In this document: positions 34,027-46,216 of the stretch, one piece after another
How the letters are laid out: each line of letters starts with the position of its first letter
How positions within the stretch are numbered: position 1 is the stretch's first letter
Program-made: the position numbers and the translations under genes
The notes under the pieces: generated by a model
Database searches by the model: none
What the model saw: the letters and a program-made list of their open reading frames with translations, nothing else
What the model was told of the DNA's origin: nothing
Assembly (NCBI GenBank): GCA_021018815.1
Contig: JAITYX010000053.1
Span: forward strand, 186,001-250,000
DNA from: Talinum fruticosum
Lineage: Eukaryota; Streptophyta; Magnoliopsida; Caryophyllales; Talinaceae
Reading direction: 5' to 3'
DNA length: 64,000 nucleotides

Positions 34027-36852
34027 TGTTGAGAGAAATATTTATACCGCAAGTGCACGGCGTAGCTGTAGCTAAGAACCGGCAAGTACGGGTCATGTCG
34101 ACAAGGAACTCGTTTTCAAATACTAAATCCACCTAAAAACTCTAATCTAGGTAAAAACTCAGTTCAACAATGATTTGGTTTTTGGATCAACTAATAACAA
34201 AATAACTAAGACAAACCGATGAATAAAAAGCCTTAGATTGGGATTAATCACACTAATATGCCTGAAACTAGAATCGAATACCGCTTGAGATTTGCCTATG
34301 CTAGTAGTTTAGAAGAGGGAGACACCAATTAAGCATATCTTCGCCTACTTTCGAAGGTCAAAGACTAATCTTGCACAATCCAATCACTTATTTTTATGGG
34401 ATTAATAAAGGGCAAAATTACAATGAATGCATCTCACAACCCCCAATTAAAACCTTAATTATTTTCATATCAAAGTTCTAATCGTTCACAACGTCATTCT
34501 AGGTAAGTTTTCATCTTTCGATGTTCCACAAAACCCTAATAAAAGCATATGAGTCCTCTCTCGAGGCAATCAATGAAAGAGCGATGAACGAAGTGAATTC
34601 TAACCTAAAAAGCATAGAACAACCCAATTGGTACTCAATTCATGATTATCAAGGCATAATAAGGATCATTCCCAACCTAAGTAAAGAAATTAGCCCCTAA
34701 ACATGATACTAAACAATTGACAAAGATTGGAGAAAATAGCCATAGAGAAACAAAGATAAATTGTGAAGAAAAGATAAAGAGAAGAAATTACGATTACCGA
34801 ATAAAAAGTTTGATGCGATTCAATCATAAAAACTTGAAGTAGATGAACAATAAAAAGTGTTCTTGAGTCTCCTCTCGAGCCCTCTCGAAACCCTAGCTAA
34901 ATCTCTAAAATTATGGAATAGAATCCTTCAAGCAAATACAATTAGGAAACTTAAATAATCGCCGAAATAGTAGTTGCACGGGTACCGTGCGAAAAATCTG
35001 CCGCGTTACGTAGGGGTGTGCAAAAACCGAAACCGAAAAACCGATAAAAAAGCGGTTAACCGATTAATTTTTGTGAAAAATCGGTCCGGTTAACCGAACC
35101 GGTTTCTTTTTCGGTTAACGGTTCGGATACGGTTCGCGTTTTGAAAATTTTCGGTTAACCGGCGGTTAACCGATCCGAATTTTTTTTTAAAAAAGGCATG
35201 AAATTGGAATTGGAAAGGAAAGGAAACCCTCGATGCGCAGCGCCATTGTCCTTGTCCTCTCGCTCCGTTGCTGCTCCTCTCTCTGTCCCTCTGCCTCCCC
35301 TCTCGCCGGCGACCTACCGGCCATCCGCCGACGATAACCGGCCCGGCGTCGCTCCTCCGACTCTCTTGCTGCGGTTTTCTCGCCCGCTTGTCACTCCCCT
35401 CTTCTCTCTCTCCCTTTGCCTCATCCTCTCGTCCTCGTTCTACGGCAATCCGCTACCTACCGGCGACCTACCGGCCGGCGACGCTCGACTCAGGTTCCCT
35501 CTCTCTCTCTCTCTTTTTTGCAGAATTCGTGTTTTTGGTGTAGACGGGAAATTGTCCATGAAGCTGCTCATCATTAGATCTTGCTAGCTGAAGTTTAAAA
35601 TTGGCCTTTTCAGTGTGTTTTCATTCACCAAAAGTGAATCATTATATTCGTTCATGCACTAAATCTAAAAGTCGATGACCCGAGCTAGGCAACCCTTGAA
35701 TATTTGGCATCATAGGAGTCCACAAACCGCACAAAAGCAAAGCCACATGGTTCCTCGCATTGCGATGTACACATCTAGCCGAGAAGAACAGACCCACCAA
35801 TTCTTGAAATGTACAATCTTAAACAATTAGTGAGTGGAGCAAGATCTAATTTCCTTAGAGATACCTCTATCTCGGTCTACCAAGGCACCTCCGTAAACAA
35901 GTAGCTCGGATCGGTCTTACATAAAATGCAATAGTGTCCACAAGAATCGACCTTCCAATTCACACTTAATAGTGTGAATAGAAACTTCAAATATTTGACT
36001 TGAAATTCTTCATACGCTTATATACATGAAGCACTTGAACTCACCCCTCGAAGAAACTAAATATGTTCCCATCTTGTCTTCATTTGATCAAAGAACCAAT
36101 CATCTTCTTCAACAAGCTTCTTTTGATTGTCATTAAAATATTCTCTTGATATAGGATTCATTAATGACAGAGAACAGATTAATATGATAACAGGACCGAG
36201 AGAGAAGCGGATGCAAGTTAGAGACTTGTCCCCAAACTCGTGGATTTAGCTACCATAGGGCATAAAGAGGTTAGTCAAACAATGGTTTCATTCAAATAGA
36301 TCGAATTAAACCATTACAACGGGACCTTATATTCTTTCCTTTGGGAGTTCGAGTATCAACCTATAAAAACCGAAAGCACACTAACCGAGACCATCAAGAT
36401 AAAAATTCATGCGATAACCTAGGTCGAGTCAACCAATAATATACTCGAAAAGAAAAGAGACACTACAAGGGTGATAACATAACCTTATGACAAACATTTG
36501 CAGTCTAACCTCTAGTGGTCTAATGGAATACTCCCTTTGACTCGTATATATTGTCAATTCTAGGAATACATGAAATAAGTTTTAAATGCATTTGCTTAAT
36601 AGTGTGTAGAATTTCAACATAGGTTTGTTTTCAATTGTTTCCTAATGATATTCTGTGTCCTTAGGCTATTATAAATAGATGTTTGATCCTATTCTAAGTC
36701 TCTTTCTTTGCCTCCTCTCTCGTTTCTCTACCGATTTCTTACTTGTATTGAGTCCTTGTAATGATTATGGATGAAATTTTCTAGTAAGGAATTAATATTT
36801 TGATAATGACATTTTGATTTATTCTCTGCTAGGGTTTGTGTGTAGGGATTAA

Positions 36853-39178
36853 TGTTTTCGAGCTCTAGCAATAGCAATTGTAATATGGATTCGGATGATG
36901 TTCATGTCAACATAGTTGAAGATGAAAGTGACAAGTGATGACCATACTTACATGGAAGTGGAGGATCTAGAGGTAGAAGTTGATGTGCAAGCTAAGGAGA
37001 TTAAAAGGAGCCTAAACATCGGACAAGTCGAAGTGTAAGTAAGCCACCTCGACCCGAAGGTAGTGGTAAGAAAAAGAAAAATCTGAATATTGGTGTCATT
37101 TTCATGAAACTCAAGTTGAAGAACAAGTAAAGTGCAAATACTCGTAGTAGGTTGATTCGAGCCTCTTCAAAAATGGGACTAGTGCTTTGAAAAATCATTT
37201 GATTAGGTGTAAGAGGTATCCTGCAAACTTTGATAGGAAACAAAAATAGATTGATTTTCATAGTGAGACCATTGTCAATGAGGATGGGTCTGTGCAAACC
37301 GTGAGTGTCCCTCGGTGTTGGCAATTTGATCATGATGCTACTAGAAAATCCCTTGCAAAAATGATTATTGTGGATGAGTTGCCTTTTATATTTGTGGAAC
37401 GTGAAGGTTTTCGTGATTTTTGCAAATTCATGCGACCTGAATTTGTTCCCCCTTCAAGGTACACAATAACTAGAGATTGTTATGCACTCTTTATTGATGA
37501 AAGGAACAAACTGAAAACTTTCTTTCAAAAATTGTCTTCAAGAGTCTGTTTCACCACCGATACTTGGACTTCGGGGCAAAATTTGAGTTATATGTGTCTC
37601 ACTCGCACATTTTATTGATGATGATTGGAAGATGCATAAGAGGATAATTAATTTTTGTCCTATTGCTGGCCATTCTGGGAATTGATTGGGAGGGCTGTAG
37701 AGAAGTGCTTGATTGAATGGGAATTGAATAATATTTTGACTATTATTGTTGATAATGCAAGCTCAAATGATGTAGCCATTCAATATCTGAAAAGAAGAAT
37801 TAACCATTGGGGTGGTACTATTTTGGATGGGAAGTACTTGCATATGAGATGTGTTGCACATATATTGAATCTTGTTGTGAAAGATGGATTAAAGGAACTT
37901 GATCCTTCAATTGTTAAAGTTCGTGCTCGCTGTAAGATTTGTAAGGTCTTCTCCTGCGAGGCTTCAAAAGTTTAAAGCTTGTGTCCAAGAGGAAAATATT
38001 GATAGTAAAGGCCTTGTTTGTTTAGATATTGAAACAAGATGGAATTCCACATATTTGATGCTTGAATGTGCTTCCAAGTTCAAACAAGCATTTAGTAACT
38101 TGGAATCTAAAGGTGGTCAATATGTGAAAGAGTTGAGAAAATATGGGGTGCTCCTACTCCACATGATTGGAATAGAATTGAGGCATTTTTACCTTTCCTG
38201 AAAATCTTTTATGAAACAACTTTGATGTTGTCCGGATGTCTTTATGTGACGGGTAATACTTATATGCCTCAAATATATGGAGTTGGGTTAGCTATATCTA
38301 CATATTGTGATGATGAGAATGACTACATTAGGAACATGGCTTATGCAATGAAGGGCAAATATGAGACGTATTGGACAAATGTTGATAATAGCAATATTTT
38401 GTTATTCATTGCCCTAGTTCTTGACCCAAGGTACAAGTTAGACTATGTTGAGTGGCTTGTTAGGAGCAATTATGTTGAGGAGAGTGCAAACATGTTGTTC
38501 CTCAAGATCAAGGTCACTTTAAGGTCCATGTTTGATTTCTATGCATCTTCTCTACCTCAACCAAAGAAGAAAATGGAAACATCAAGTTCTATCTCTCCTT
38601 TGGTTTCTAGTGTTCATTGCATTAGTAAAGTGATGGATGTGAATCAACTTCTAAATATGAAATATAAAAGAGAGAAGGGGACCTTAGAGAGTGAAAAGAA
38701 AAGTGAGCTTGATAAATATTTGTGTGATGAGTGTGAGCAAAATGACGATGGATTTGACATTTTACAATTTTGGAGGGATCAAAAGAAGCAATATCCTATT
38801 CTTACTTTGATGGCTCGAGATGTGCTTGCTATGCCGGTTTCTACGGTTGCTTCCGAGTCCGCTTTTAGCACCGGAGGTAGAGTACTTGATTCCTTCCGCA
38901 CTTCTTTGACTCCTAGAATGGTAGAAGCTCTTATTTGTGCTCAAGATTGGCTACGCAAGTCACATGGCCCTCTCATAGTAGAGGAGAATTTTCTTCAATT
39001 GGAGGATTTAGAGAATGGTAAGTTTTCTTATCCCTATTGTAATTATACATTTATTATTCATATTTATTATTTTTTTGATATCAATTTTAATTTGAAGAAT
39101 AATATTAAACTAATTCAAAATGAAATTAATTTTAGGTATGGAAGACTTGATTTTGAATCAACCCACAATTGCTATTGA
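36853..39178 (+). pseudogene. hAT transposase pseudogene (BED finger and C-terminal dimerisation domain)
   Basis: DNA transposase of the hAT superfamily, read in pieces. The N-terminal part (36853-37260) contains a BED-type finger near 37131-37220 with CKY, then ALKNHLIRCKRYP; its second zinc-binding cysteine falls at the frame break at 37141. Core pieces follow: WNSTYLMLECASKFK (about 38041-38085), LVLDPRYKLDYVEW (about 38415-38456) and the hAT dimerisation block PVSTVASESAFSTGGRVLD (about 38835-38890) and SLTPRMVEALICAQDWLR. The last 318 residues are open. Frame breaks at 37141-37144, 37602-37605 and 37926-37929 all lie in a CTCG; another break is near 38146-38150. An early stop is at about 36938. 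If the CTCG sites are sequencing errors the gene would be less damaged than it appears. Confidence 0.88.
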
Positions 39179-39238
39179 CGAATCTATGGCCGCATCGGAT
39201 GACATGTGACCGGCAATTGCTGCTCGTTGGTGCTGCCG

Positions 39239-39272
39239 GTCGCTGCCGCCGCCGCCGCCGCCGCTGCTGCCG
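39239..39272. repeat. GCC trinucleotide repeat
   Basis: A short run of GCC units with GCT interruptions, downstream of the transposase stop and inside the hAT element. Confidence 0.85.
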
Positions 39273-40123
39273 CTTCAATGTGCCTCGCTGTCCATGAATA
39301 TGCTTCAATGTGTCCGCTCGCTCGCTGCGAAACAATTTGTCGTAACTTGTCAGTAACTTGCTGTCTGCTCGGAGGCTGAATCTGTCCATGAATATACTAT
39401 GATTTTTATATTTCATTTGTCGTAACTTGCTCGCTAGAAACAAATTTTTAGATTTAATTTTGCAAAACTTTGAATTTTTTTTCAAATAACGGTTAACCGT
39501 AAACCGATCCGATTTTTCCGGTTAACCGGACTTTTCGGTTCGGTTATGAATCGGGAAATTTGCGATCCGAAAATTCGGTTAACCGAAATATCGGTTAACC
39601 GGAAAATTCGGATCGATTACGGTTCGGGTTTTTCACTATCCGAAATTCCGGTTAACCGATTTTCGGTTAACCGAAAACGCGGTTAACCGGTTTTGCACAC
39701 CCCTAGCGTTCGTGCTCTCTGCACTGTTTCGCACGGCCGTACAGATTCCGCACGAGGTACCGTGCACGTCTTCAATCTTCCGTAACAGGGGCCGTGCGGC
39801 CTTCCTCCACTTCGGGCCTTTCGCTTGATGATCTGCACGGCTGTGCAGCTTCGTACAAGGGGCCGTGCGACTTCTCTTGATGTGTTTTAGGCTTCTTTCT
39901 TGCCTCCTCTTGGGCCCGAACTCTTCTCTTGATCGCTTTTCATGAAATTTACCTCGAATCTCTCAAATTTAAGCCCAAAACCTGTAATAAATAGATTTAC
40001 GAACTTAGGTGACGATAAAGAGAAAATGAGCAAAATCTAACCCAAAACTAAATAAATATCATTGAAATCATCACGGAATTGGGCTAAATAATGCCTTAAA
40101 AACCGCAAAAACGAGGTCTAACA

Positions 40124-40135
40124 ACTTCCCCATGC
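40124..40135 (-). other. Polypurine tract of the LTR element
   Basis: On the reverse strand GCATGGGGAAGT directly abuts the TGTTAGACC start of the 3' LTR. This is the expected position for the primer of second-strand synthesis. Confidence 0.75.
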
Positions 40136-40985
40136 TTAGCCCTTGCTTGTCCCCAAGCAAGACTATCAATTAACGATCCCGGGTTAAAACCTCGCATTCA
40201 CCCTCTTCAGGTGACAAGTTAACAGTTCAATCAATGGGGATGACCATGCACAAAGACAACCTATTTAAAGTGTCATACTTGCATGAAAACTTGCCTGAAA
40301 ACTTCAATGACTACAATGCTTGGTTGTAATGCACAATTGTCTTATATTGAACTACAATAACATTCATGACACCCTCAAACAAATGGCGAACTAGCTTGAT
40401 CGGTGGAACCTCACTTTAGGAAATGTGGATCACTCTATCTCATTTGAAATTTCTTTTGAGGTTTCTCTCAACATCTCTTTCCAAAACACAACCTACCGTA
40501 GGCTTGGTCATATTCTCATTCTCCACCACTATAGAGGCAAAAATGCAAGTGCAATCAAGAGGTCTTTCAAAGCTTGTAACGTGGCCAAGGTTCATTGGTA
40601 GAAAGGGGAACCAATTTGGGATATGTGGAGCTAGATAGCCGAGGCCTAACAGCTAAGGAGCAAAAACACTTCTAAACATGACTAAAAACTTTCTCCCAAT
40701 TCACCTCTTTAAACACAACATGCTTTAGAACAACTTTTGAAATGAGCATACAACTTTTTTGAACTTTCCACATGCCAACCACTTATTTCTTCACCTTTTT
40801 TTTTTTTCTTTTTCAATTTTTTTTTCATTCTTTATTTTTTTCAACAATTCAAAACTTTCAAGAATAGATATAATTGGCATGGGAATCATAAACACTACTC
40901 AATTCCAAAAGAGTCTAAAAGGGGAACTTATTATTTTTTTCAACATGGATCCCCGAATCAAAACTACAAACTGAATGAAACACTC
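40136..40985 (-). other. 3' non-coding region of the LTR element
   Basis: Between the polypurine tract and the solo copia LTR. It contains a long T tract (about 40797-40850) and no open frame resembling reverse transcriptase or integrase. Short forward frames here have no family resemblance. Confidence 0.6.
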
Positions 40986-42545
40986 GAAGGTTTGCTCGGG
41001 AGAGTCCGAGTCACCCTAGAGGGGGTGAATAGGGTGATAGGAAATTCTTTTCGAAAACACACTCTTTTTCTCGAAAAGAGACAAAGACAGCTTTGAGTCT
41101 ATAAACAGGGTCGAAAAGATTGGAATCGAAAGCAATGAATCGGAAGAAACAAGAGCAAGAAAGCGACTCGAGTCTAGAATGAACTCGTAAAGATAACACT
41201 TTAGATTTTACGTGGAAACCCTCCTGGGCAGAAAACCACGGCCCGTGTCAATCCGGACACGAAGTCAAATCCACTATTTTGAGTCCACAAAATACCGTGA
41301 ACCGATCGAACCCGAGTTGCTCCCTTGGACAACTCTATACAAGTTTTCCTAGACTCGAAGTTACCTTATCTCGATCTAGTACTTCCTAGCTGAGATAACC
41401 CTTACAGCTAGGGACAACTAAGCTGAGTTAACCTTTACAGACTTAGTCAAGGGACCTTACAAAGAATGTAAGAAGAGTTTGTAACTAAGTACAAGACCTT
41501 ACAACTCGAAAGTAATGAGTTACGGAATGGGAGTTGTAAGTAGAAGATTGAAAGTAAATACAATGACTTTTCTCAAGTATGTGTATTAACAATAGATTCG
41601 GCAATCTTCAAGTCTTGTGAAGTGGCTTCTATTTATAGACGACCGAGCAGAGTAGCCGTTATCTTCATCTGCCGACCAAGAGTCCTCTCGTGACCGTTGA
41701 GAAGAGCTTTCGAGTCACTTAGAAAGTATCCATTGAAATATGGACGTTGGACAACGGTTTAACTCTCTTGGAAGTCCCAAAACCATCGCTTGTGTCTTGA
41801 AAAATGAGGTGGAAACCACCGTTAAGTTTGGCGTTCCAGTTTTCGGATATGGAAGCGCATGGCTTCGACACAATCTTCTGGGACTGAAGCAGGGAAGGTG
41901 AAAAGCCATATCTCGCTGGTGATTTGACGTTCGAGCCGGCTACTTTTGTAGTTTGAAAAAGGTATATCCTCGAATGAATAACCTACAAAAGTAAATCAAA
42001 TCTGGTCCTCAAAGTATAAAATACTTTGGTCCGAAGTTAGACACGAGATAATAAAATAATTATGATAATTACGCAATTGATTATTTGAGTCGAAATGAAG
42101 TGGAATTTTCCGAGTCCAATATCCATGATACTCGGAATTCCATCCGACTTAGTCTAAGCGATAGAACAAGTTCTATAAAGAATATCGAGTGAGAAAACTT
42201 GATATAGACTAAGCATGAAACAGACTAAGGAAATTTACTCTAACGTAAATAGAGCTTGTAGTCGAAGTAAGGTTCTAAGTGAGAAAAAGACGAAGCATTA
42301 GTCTGCGATAAATCTGAGTGAAGATGGACTCGGAACAAAGAACCATTTTTCTGAGTCTCAAACAGATAAGCAATAAAAGTTATAAGTAAAAGACGTATCA
42401 CTCATAAATATACTTATTTTACTCAATGGAGTTTCGTGAAATCGAGAATGCCTTGGAATCAAAACTCTAAAAGTATGGGGTTGTTATACCGACTTGTTTA
42501 GTGCAACTCATAAATGCGTTGAGAAATGTCTAAGTCTTCACACTC
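40981..42545 (-). mobile_element. Solo copia LTR nested in the LTR element
   Basis: Sequence 40986-42540 matches, in reverse orientation, the 5' LTR of the copia element at 58368-59942 along its length. CACTC flanks both sides (40981-40985 and 42541-42545), a 5-bp target duplication. No internal copia sequence is present, so it is a solo LTR left by recombination between two LTRs. Its promoter box CTATAAATAG reads on the reverse strand at about 41628-41637. One terminal base at the 3' end appears lost or altered relative to the family. Confidence 0.88.
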
Positions 42546-43752
42546 CATCATTTAATCCAAAACCACCTAAAAGTATTGCTCCACTAGACCCGGCTTAGGT
42601 ATAGGAAATGTATATAGGCCATGGGTAAAGTGGATGCAGGTGTACCAAGAAATAGGTTAAGGCTCAAAGGGGTAGCAAAAGGGTATAAATAAATGGGATG
42701 ACTTTTTGGCTCATGTAGCTTGAAAACAAATGAATGCCTCTATCATATTACACAATGCACATGCCAAGTGTGGTCTCAAAGAGAAACAGAGCAAGTTCTA
42801 GAGGTATGCATCAACGAAGAGTCACACAAAGAATGAAACATGAGACTAAAATTGATGAATTAGTCTATAAGGCTCAAAGTCTCACGGGCTTGTCCATCGC
42901 AGTCAATAACTAGCTCAAAGATTTACCACATGCTCAAGTTTGACCAATCATGTAAAGTAATTCTCAAAGACACCGGCAAGCAACTCAAGACATCACAATC
43001 AAATTCATTCGCAAGTTCATTTCCACACAAAGTCTCTACTAAGAATGGGCAATCAAATCATGCACAATCACGCCCAAAGATCAACTATCACAATTCACAT
43101 CATCATCACGAGAGGGGTTTTCAAAACTATTTTTGGGATTTTTAGATTTTTTTAAAAATTTTTTATTAAAAAAAGCAATAAAAGCTAACTAACAAAGATA
43201 CCTCACATAGAAGAGAATGAAAGAAGGGATGGAGCGTGTTTACCTCAAAAGTTTATGAATTTTCCTCCTCCATAATTCCTCAAATGAGCCAAGATAAAAA
43301 AAAAGAAGAACAAAAATGTAAGTAATGCAAAGATTCTAACCTATATGCTTAGGACTACATGATAAACAGAAAGGTGAAAAAAATGAAAAAGTAATCCTAA
43401 GAAACTACATGAATGCAACCTAAATGAATGCAAATCCATCCCTACCATCCTTAAAACATCATCCAAAAGCTGCAAGCTACTCCCCATGCTTAACTCTTGC
43501 ATTGTCCTCAATGAAAAAGGGCAAGAAAAGAAAGGAAAGGGAAGAAAGCCTACAAATAACGGGAAATTGTAATAAGGGTGGGAGGGAGGGATGTATTTTT
43601 GTTTTTTTTTTTGAAAGCAATAAAAATGCTTGGGTTGCCTCCCAAGAAGCGCTTATTTAAGGTCCTTAAGCTTGACCCTTACCTCAAACAGTAGATAGGG
43701 AGGACTCGAGGATGAGGATAAAGTGAAGAATGGTCTTGTGACATGAAATTCA
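42546..43752 (-). other. Non-coding internal region of the LTR element
   Basis: Continuation of the element's 3' non-coding part beyond the solo LTR. It includes a GGGAGGCAACCCAAG motif on the reverse strand (about 43634-43650) followed by an A tract. No reverse transcriptase, RNase H or integrase signature is present in any frame. Confidence 0.65.
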
Positions 43753-44470
43753 TTACCTCCTCATCATGATCAACACTCGAGCAAACCGAATATCGGCTTC
43801 AGTGGGTAAGTCCGGTGGAGCAGGTTGGCGTGGGTGGCTCATCCCATGTGTGGATATCAAATCAACTGCAGGGCTGGGAACAAGAGCCAAGGGTACAGAT
43901 GGTGGTGGGAGGAAGAAATCAACACTTTTACCACGGATGTGAAAGGAGATCTTCCTCGCAGTACATCAATCACAGCTCCTGCAGTTGCTAGAAATGGTCT
44001 CCCTAAAATAATAGGGACTTGAGTGCTCTCATCCATATCCATCACCACAAAATCACAGGGAATAACAAACTTCCCTACTTGAACGGGCACATCCTCCAAA
44101 ATACCCATGGGATACCGAACGGACCGATCTGCGAGCTGAATGGAGATATTTGTAGGTTGCGGATCACCTAACCGAAGCTTCTTATAAAGTGGAAATGGCA
44201 TTATGCTCACACTTGCCCCGAGATCACAAAGGGCTCTATCAATCTGTACTCCCTTGATTGAGCAGGGAATAGAAAAACTTCCGGATCCTCGCAGCTTAGA
44301 AAGTGACTTGCTCGCAAAACCGCACCGCACACCTTCCCCATGCTTATTACGAAACATCCTCCAACCTAGTCTTCTTGGAGAGAATCTCCCTTAAAAACTT
44401 AAGATAGGAGGGTGTCTCCTTGATAGCCTCCAAGAATGGCATGTTGATGTAAATCTTCTTTAACATATCA
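43753..44470 (-). pseudogene. Retropepsin (aspartic protease) part of the gag-protease frame
   Basis: C-terminal part of the element polyprotein, which cuts the gag precursor. [19 protein letters not shown] (about 44440-44385) precedes a frame break. Then comes the retropepsin segment: [20 protein letters not shown] with the active-site region DLGAS (near 44215-44230), [28 protein letters not shown] one-base shift near 43940 separates it from a proline-rich C-terminus ending at TAA 43753-43755. The usual protease triad is D-[TS]-G; here it reads DLG, which is common in this plant gypsy group. Stops just after 44360 and the shift make it a pseudogene as written. Confidence 0.8.
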
Positions 44471-44879
44471 ACAAATTTCAAAAACCGAGGCTCTAATAAT
44501 CTCTAAGGATATGGTACGGATGGCCGGTATGGGCGTATAGGAGGTGTTTTGGGGGCATGCTCATTTGAACTCCGAATTGGGCTATGCTGATCAACCTTAG
44601 TAGTGTTGTGCTTGTCTTCCTGCAAAATCATAACAGGACTCTCTACTAGCTCGGGCTATAGGTTTGAACAAGCATTGACATGGGCCCTAGGATTAATCTC
44701 TAACCGGCCCGGCAAATGCCCTTGTGGTCTAGAAAGATGGCTCACTTGTTGGGCTATTTGGGAAATTTAGGTCTCCAAGATCTTGTGGTGGGTAGACATG
44801 CCCTCAAACTTAGAAGTCAATTGCTTGATGGATTCGTTCAAGGTCTCATTTGTTCTGGACTCGTGTTTGAATGAAGCTT

Positions 44880-46034
44880 TCCATGAGGCTCTCTAGATGT
44901 GACTTCGAGGTGGGGGTTGAGGTGCTTGATTGAAGGAAGCACTAGGTTGAAAACCAGGTGGCACAGGATTGTTGTTCCTGTAAGAAAAATTGGGGTGATT
45001 CCTCAATCCGGGGTTGTATGTTTGAGAGTATGGGTCATTTTGTGGTCTAGAATTGAAGTTCCGTAGAGTATTGACTTGTTCAACAGCTTGGAAGTCAACT
45101 TGGCACTCAGCGGCCACATGCCCCGGTCCTCCACATATCTCACACAATACATATCCCTCATTCGCAGCTCTTGATGAACCATTGGAAGTAGACACCGCAC
45201 TCACTCGTTCTAGCTTCGACCGAGGGCTTCCACTTTGCTAGCTAGGAGGGATATAGAATCAATCTCATGCATCCCTCCTTTCTTCGGAATTGCCTTCTCG
45301 CTGCCCCAATGATAGCTGTTGGAAGCCATGTTCTCAATAAGTGCCTTGGCTTCACCTTCACCCTTAGCCATTAGAGCACCTCCTGCAGCTGCATCTATAG
45401 AAATCTGAATTTGGGGAGGTAGCCCATTGTAAAAAGTCTACAGGAGCATCCATTCGGGAATACCATGGTGAGGACACTTCTTTTGGAGATCCTTGTATCT
45501 TTCCCAAGCCTCATAAAGTGACTCTCCATCTTCCAAGCAAAAGGTGGAGATAGCGTTCCTTAACTTCGCGGTCTTGCTTGGGGGAAGAATTTTGCCATAA
45601 ACGCCTTAGACAAAGCCTCCCAAGTAGCATACTTGTTGGGATCTTCATTCAAGTAACCAGTCTTTGGCTCTATCCTTTAAGGAGAAAGGAAAGACCTTGA
45701 GGCGGAGGGCTTCATCGGTGAAGTTGTTGATCTTCATGGTTCCACACTTCTCCAAGAAGGAGTTGATGTGTCGGATGGCATTTTCGCTGGGGAGCCCTCC
45801 AAATGCATCTTGCCGCACAAAGTGAATGAGCGACATCTTTACCTCAAAATCCTCAGCAGCGACATTCGGCCCAACGATGGCCGAAATTGCCCCGGACGCA
45901 CTAGGGATGGCATAGTCCCCTAGCGGTCTCGGTTGCGATCCTTGCTCCGCCATCCTTTCCTCTCTTCTCCGCCTTCTCGCAGCTGTGCTTATTGATCTTG
46001 TTGTTGCTTCGATTTCAGTGGTCAAACGGGACAA
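44880..46034 (-). pseudogene. Gag of the LTR element
   Basis: Capsid-like protein of a Ty3-gypsy element. An ATG at 46034 starts MSRLTTEIEATTRSI. The retrotransposon gag signature INNFTDEALRLKVFPFSLKD with RAKDWLLE lies at about 45650-45720. The frame then breaks, and MASNSYHWG (about 45320) and a zinc knuckle CEICGGPGHVAAEC (about 45103-45144, perfect CX2CX4HX4C) follow. A Pro/Gln/Asn-rich tail ends near 44893. At least two frameshifts lie between the pieces. The upstream leader and primer-binding site are on the correct side. Confidence 0.85.
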
Positions 46035-46192
46035 TTTCTCTCCCTCTTCGACTCCTCCTACGCATGCAAAAACAAGAACTATACCGAGCGTAAAAGGTTC
46101 AAGCAGAAATCAAGAAAAGATCGGTATCGAGACAAGAACACAAGACCTAGTTTCAAGTCTTAAAGCAAATTTAGTACTCAAAAGAACAAAGT

Positions 46193-46210
46193 TCCCCAGC
46201 AATGGCGCTA
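46193..46210 (-). other. Primer-binding site of the LTR element
   Basis: Reverse strand TAGCGCCATTGCTGGGGA, six bases inside the right (5') LTR. It resembles the TGGCGCCGTTGCCGGGGA site that plant Athila/Tat-related elements use with tRNA-Asp. Several positions differ. Confidence 0.7.
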
Positions 46211-46216
46211 AACACT

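Larger units (their letters stand above)
35003..39713 (+). mobile_element. hAT transposon with transposase
   Basis: Element 35011-39705 (4695 bp). Termini are TAGGGGTGTGCAAAA and the exact inverse TTTTGCACACCCCTA. Flanks GCGTTACG (35003-35010) and GCGTTCGT (39706-39713) are an 8-bp duplication differing by a one-base insertion; the intact right LTR shows the empty site GCGTTCGT at 47194-47201. Both subterminal regions (35036-35180 and 39484-39692) are packed with GGTTAACCG palindromes, probable transposase-binding sites. One degraded transposase gene is inside. The 1.2 kb between about 35600 and 36800 is unidentified. Confidence 0.92.
34027..40123 (-). repeat. Left (3') LTR, interrupted by a hAT transposon
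   Basis: Outer parts 34027-35010 and 39706-40123 align with the right LTR at 46217-47639 almost throughout. The intervening 35011-39705 is a hAT transposon. Removing it leaves about 1.4 kb, the same length as the intact right LTR. Differences between the two LTRs are scattered and few, a few percent by eye. Confidence 0.92.

Noticed and set aside
35198..35587. 129-residue Pro/Ser-rich open frame near the left end of the hAT transposon
   Set aside because: Low-complexity pyrimidine-rich DNA, open in two overlapping frames, upstream of and unrelated to the transposase.
35036..39692. Arrays of short GGTTAACCG repeats that could suggest a CRISPR-like or regulatory array
   Set aside because: They are palindromic, irregularly spaced and confined to the subterminal regions of a hAT transposon, where such repeats are expected. 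Plant nuclear DNA has no CRISPR arrays.
40986..42540. A host promoter region or gene between gag-protease and the 3' LTR
   Set aside because: It aligns with the copia 5' LTR at 58368-59942 and has a 5-bp target duplication, so it is a solo LTR.
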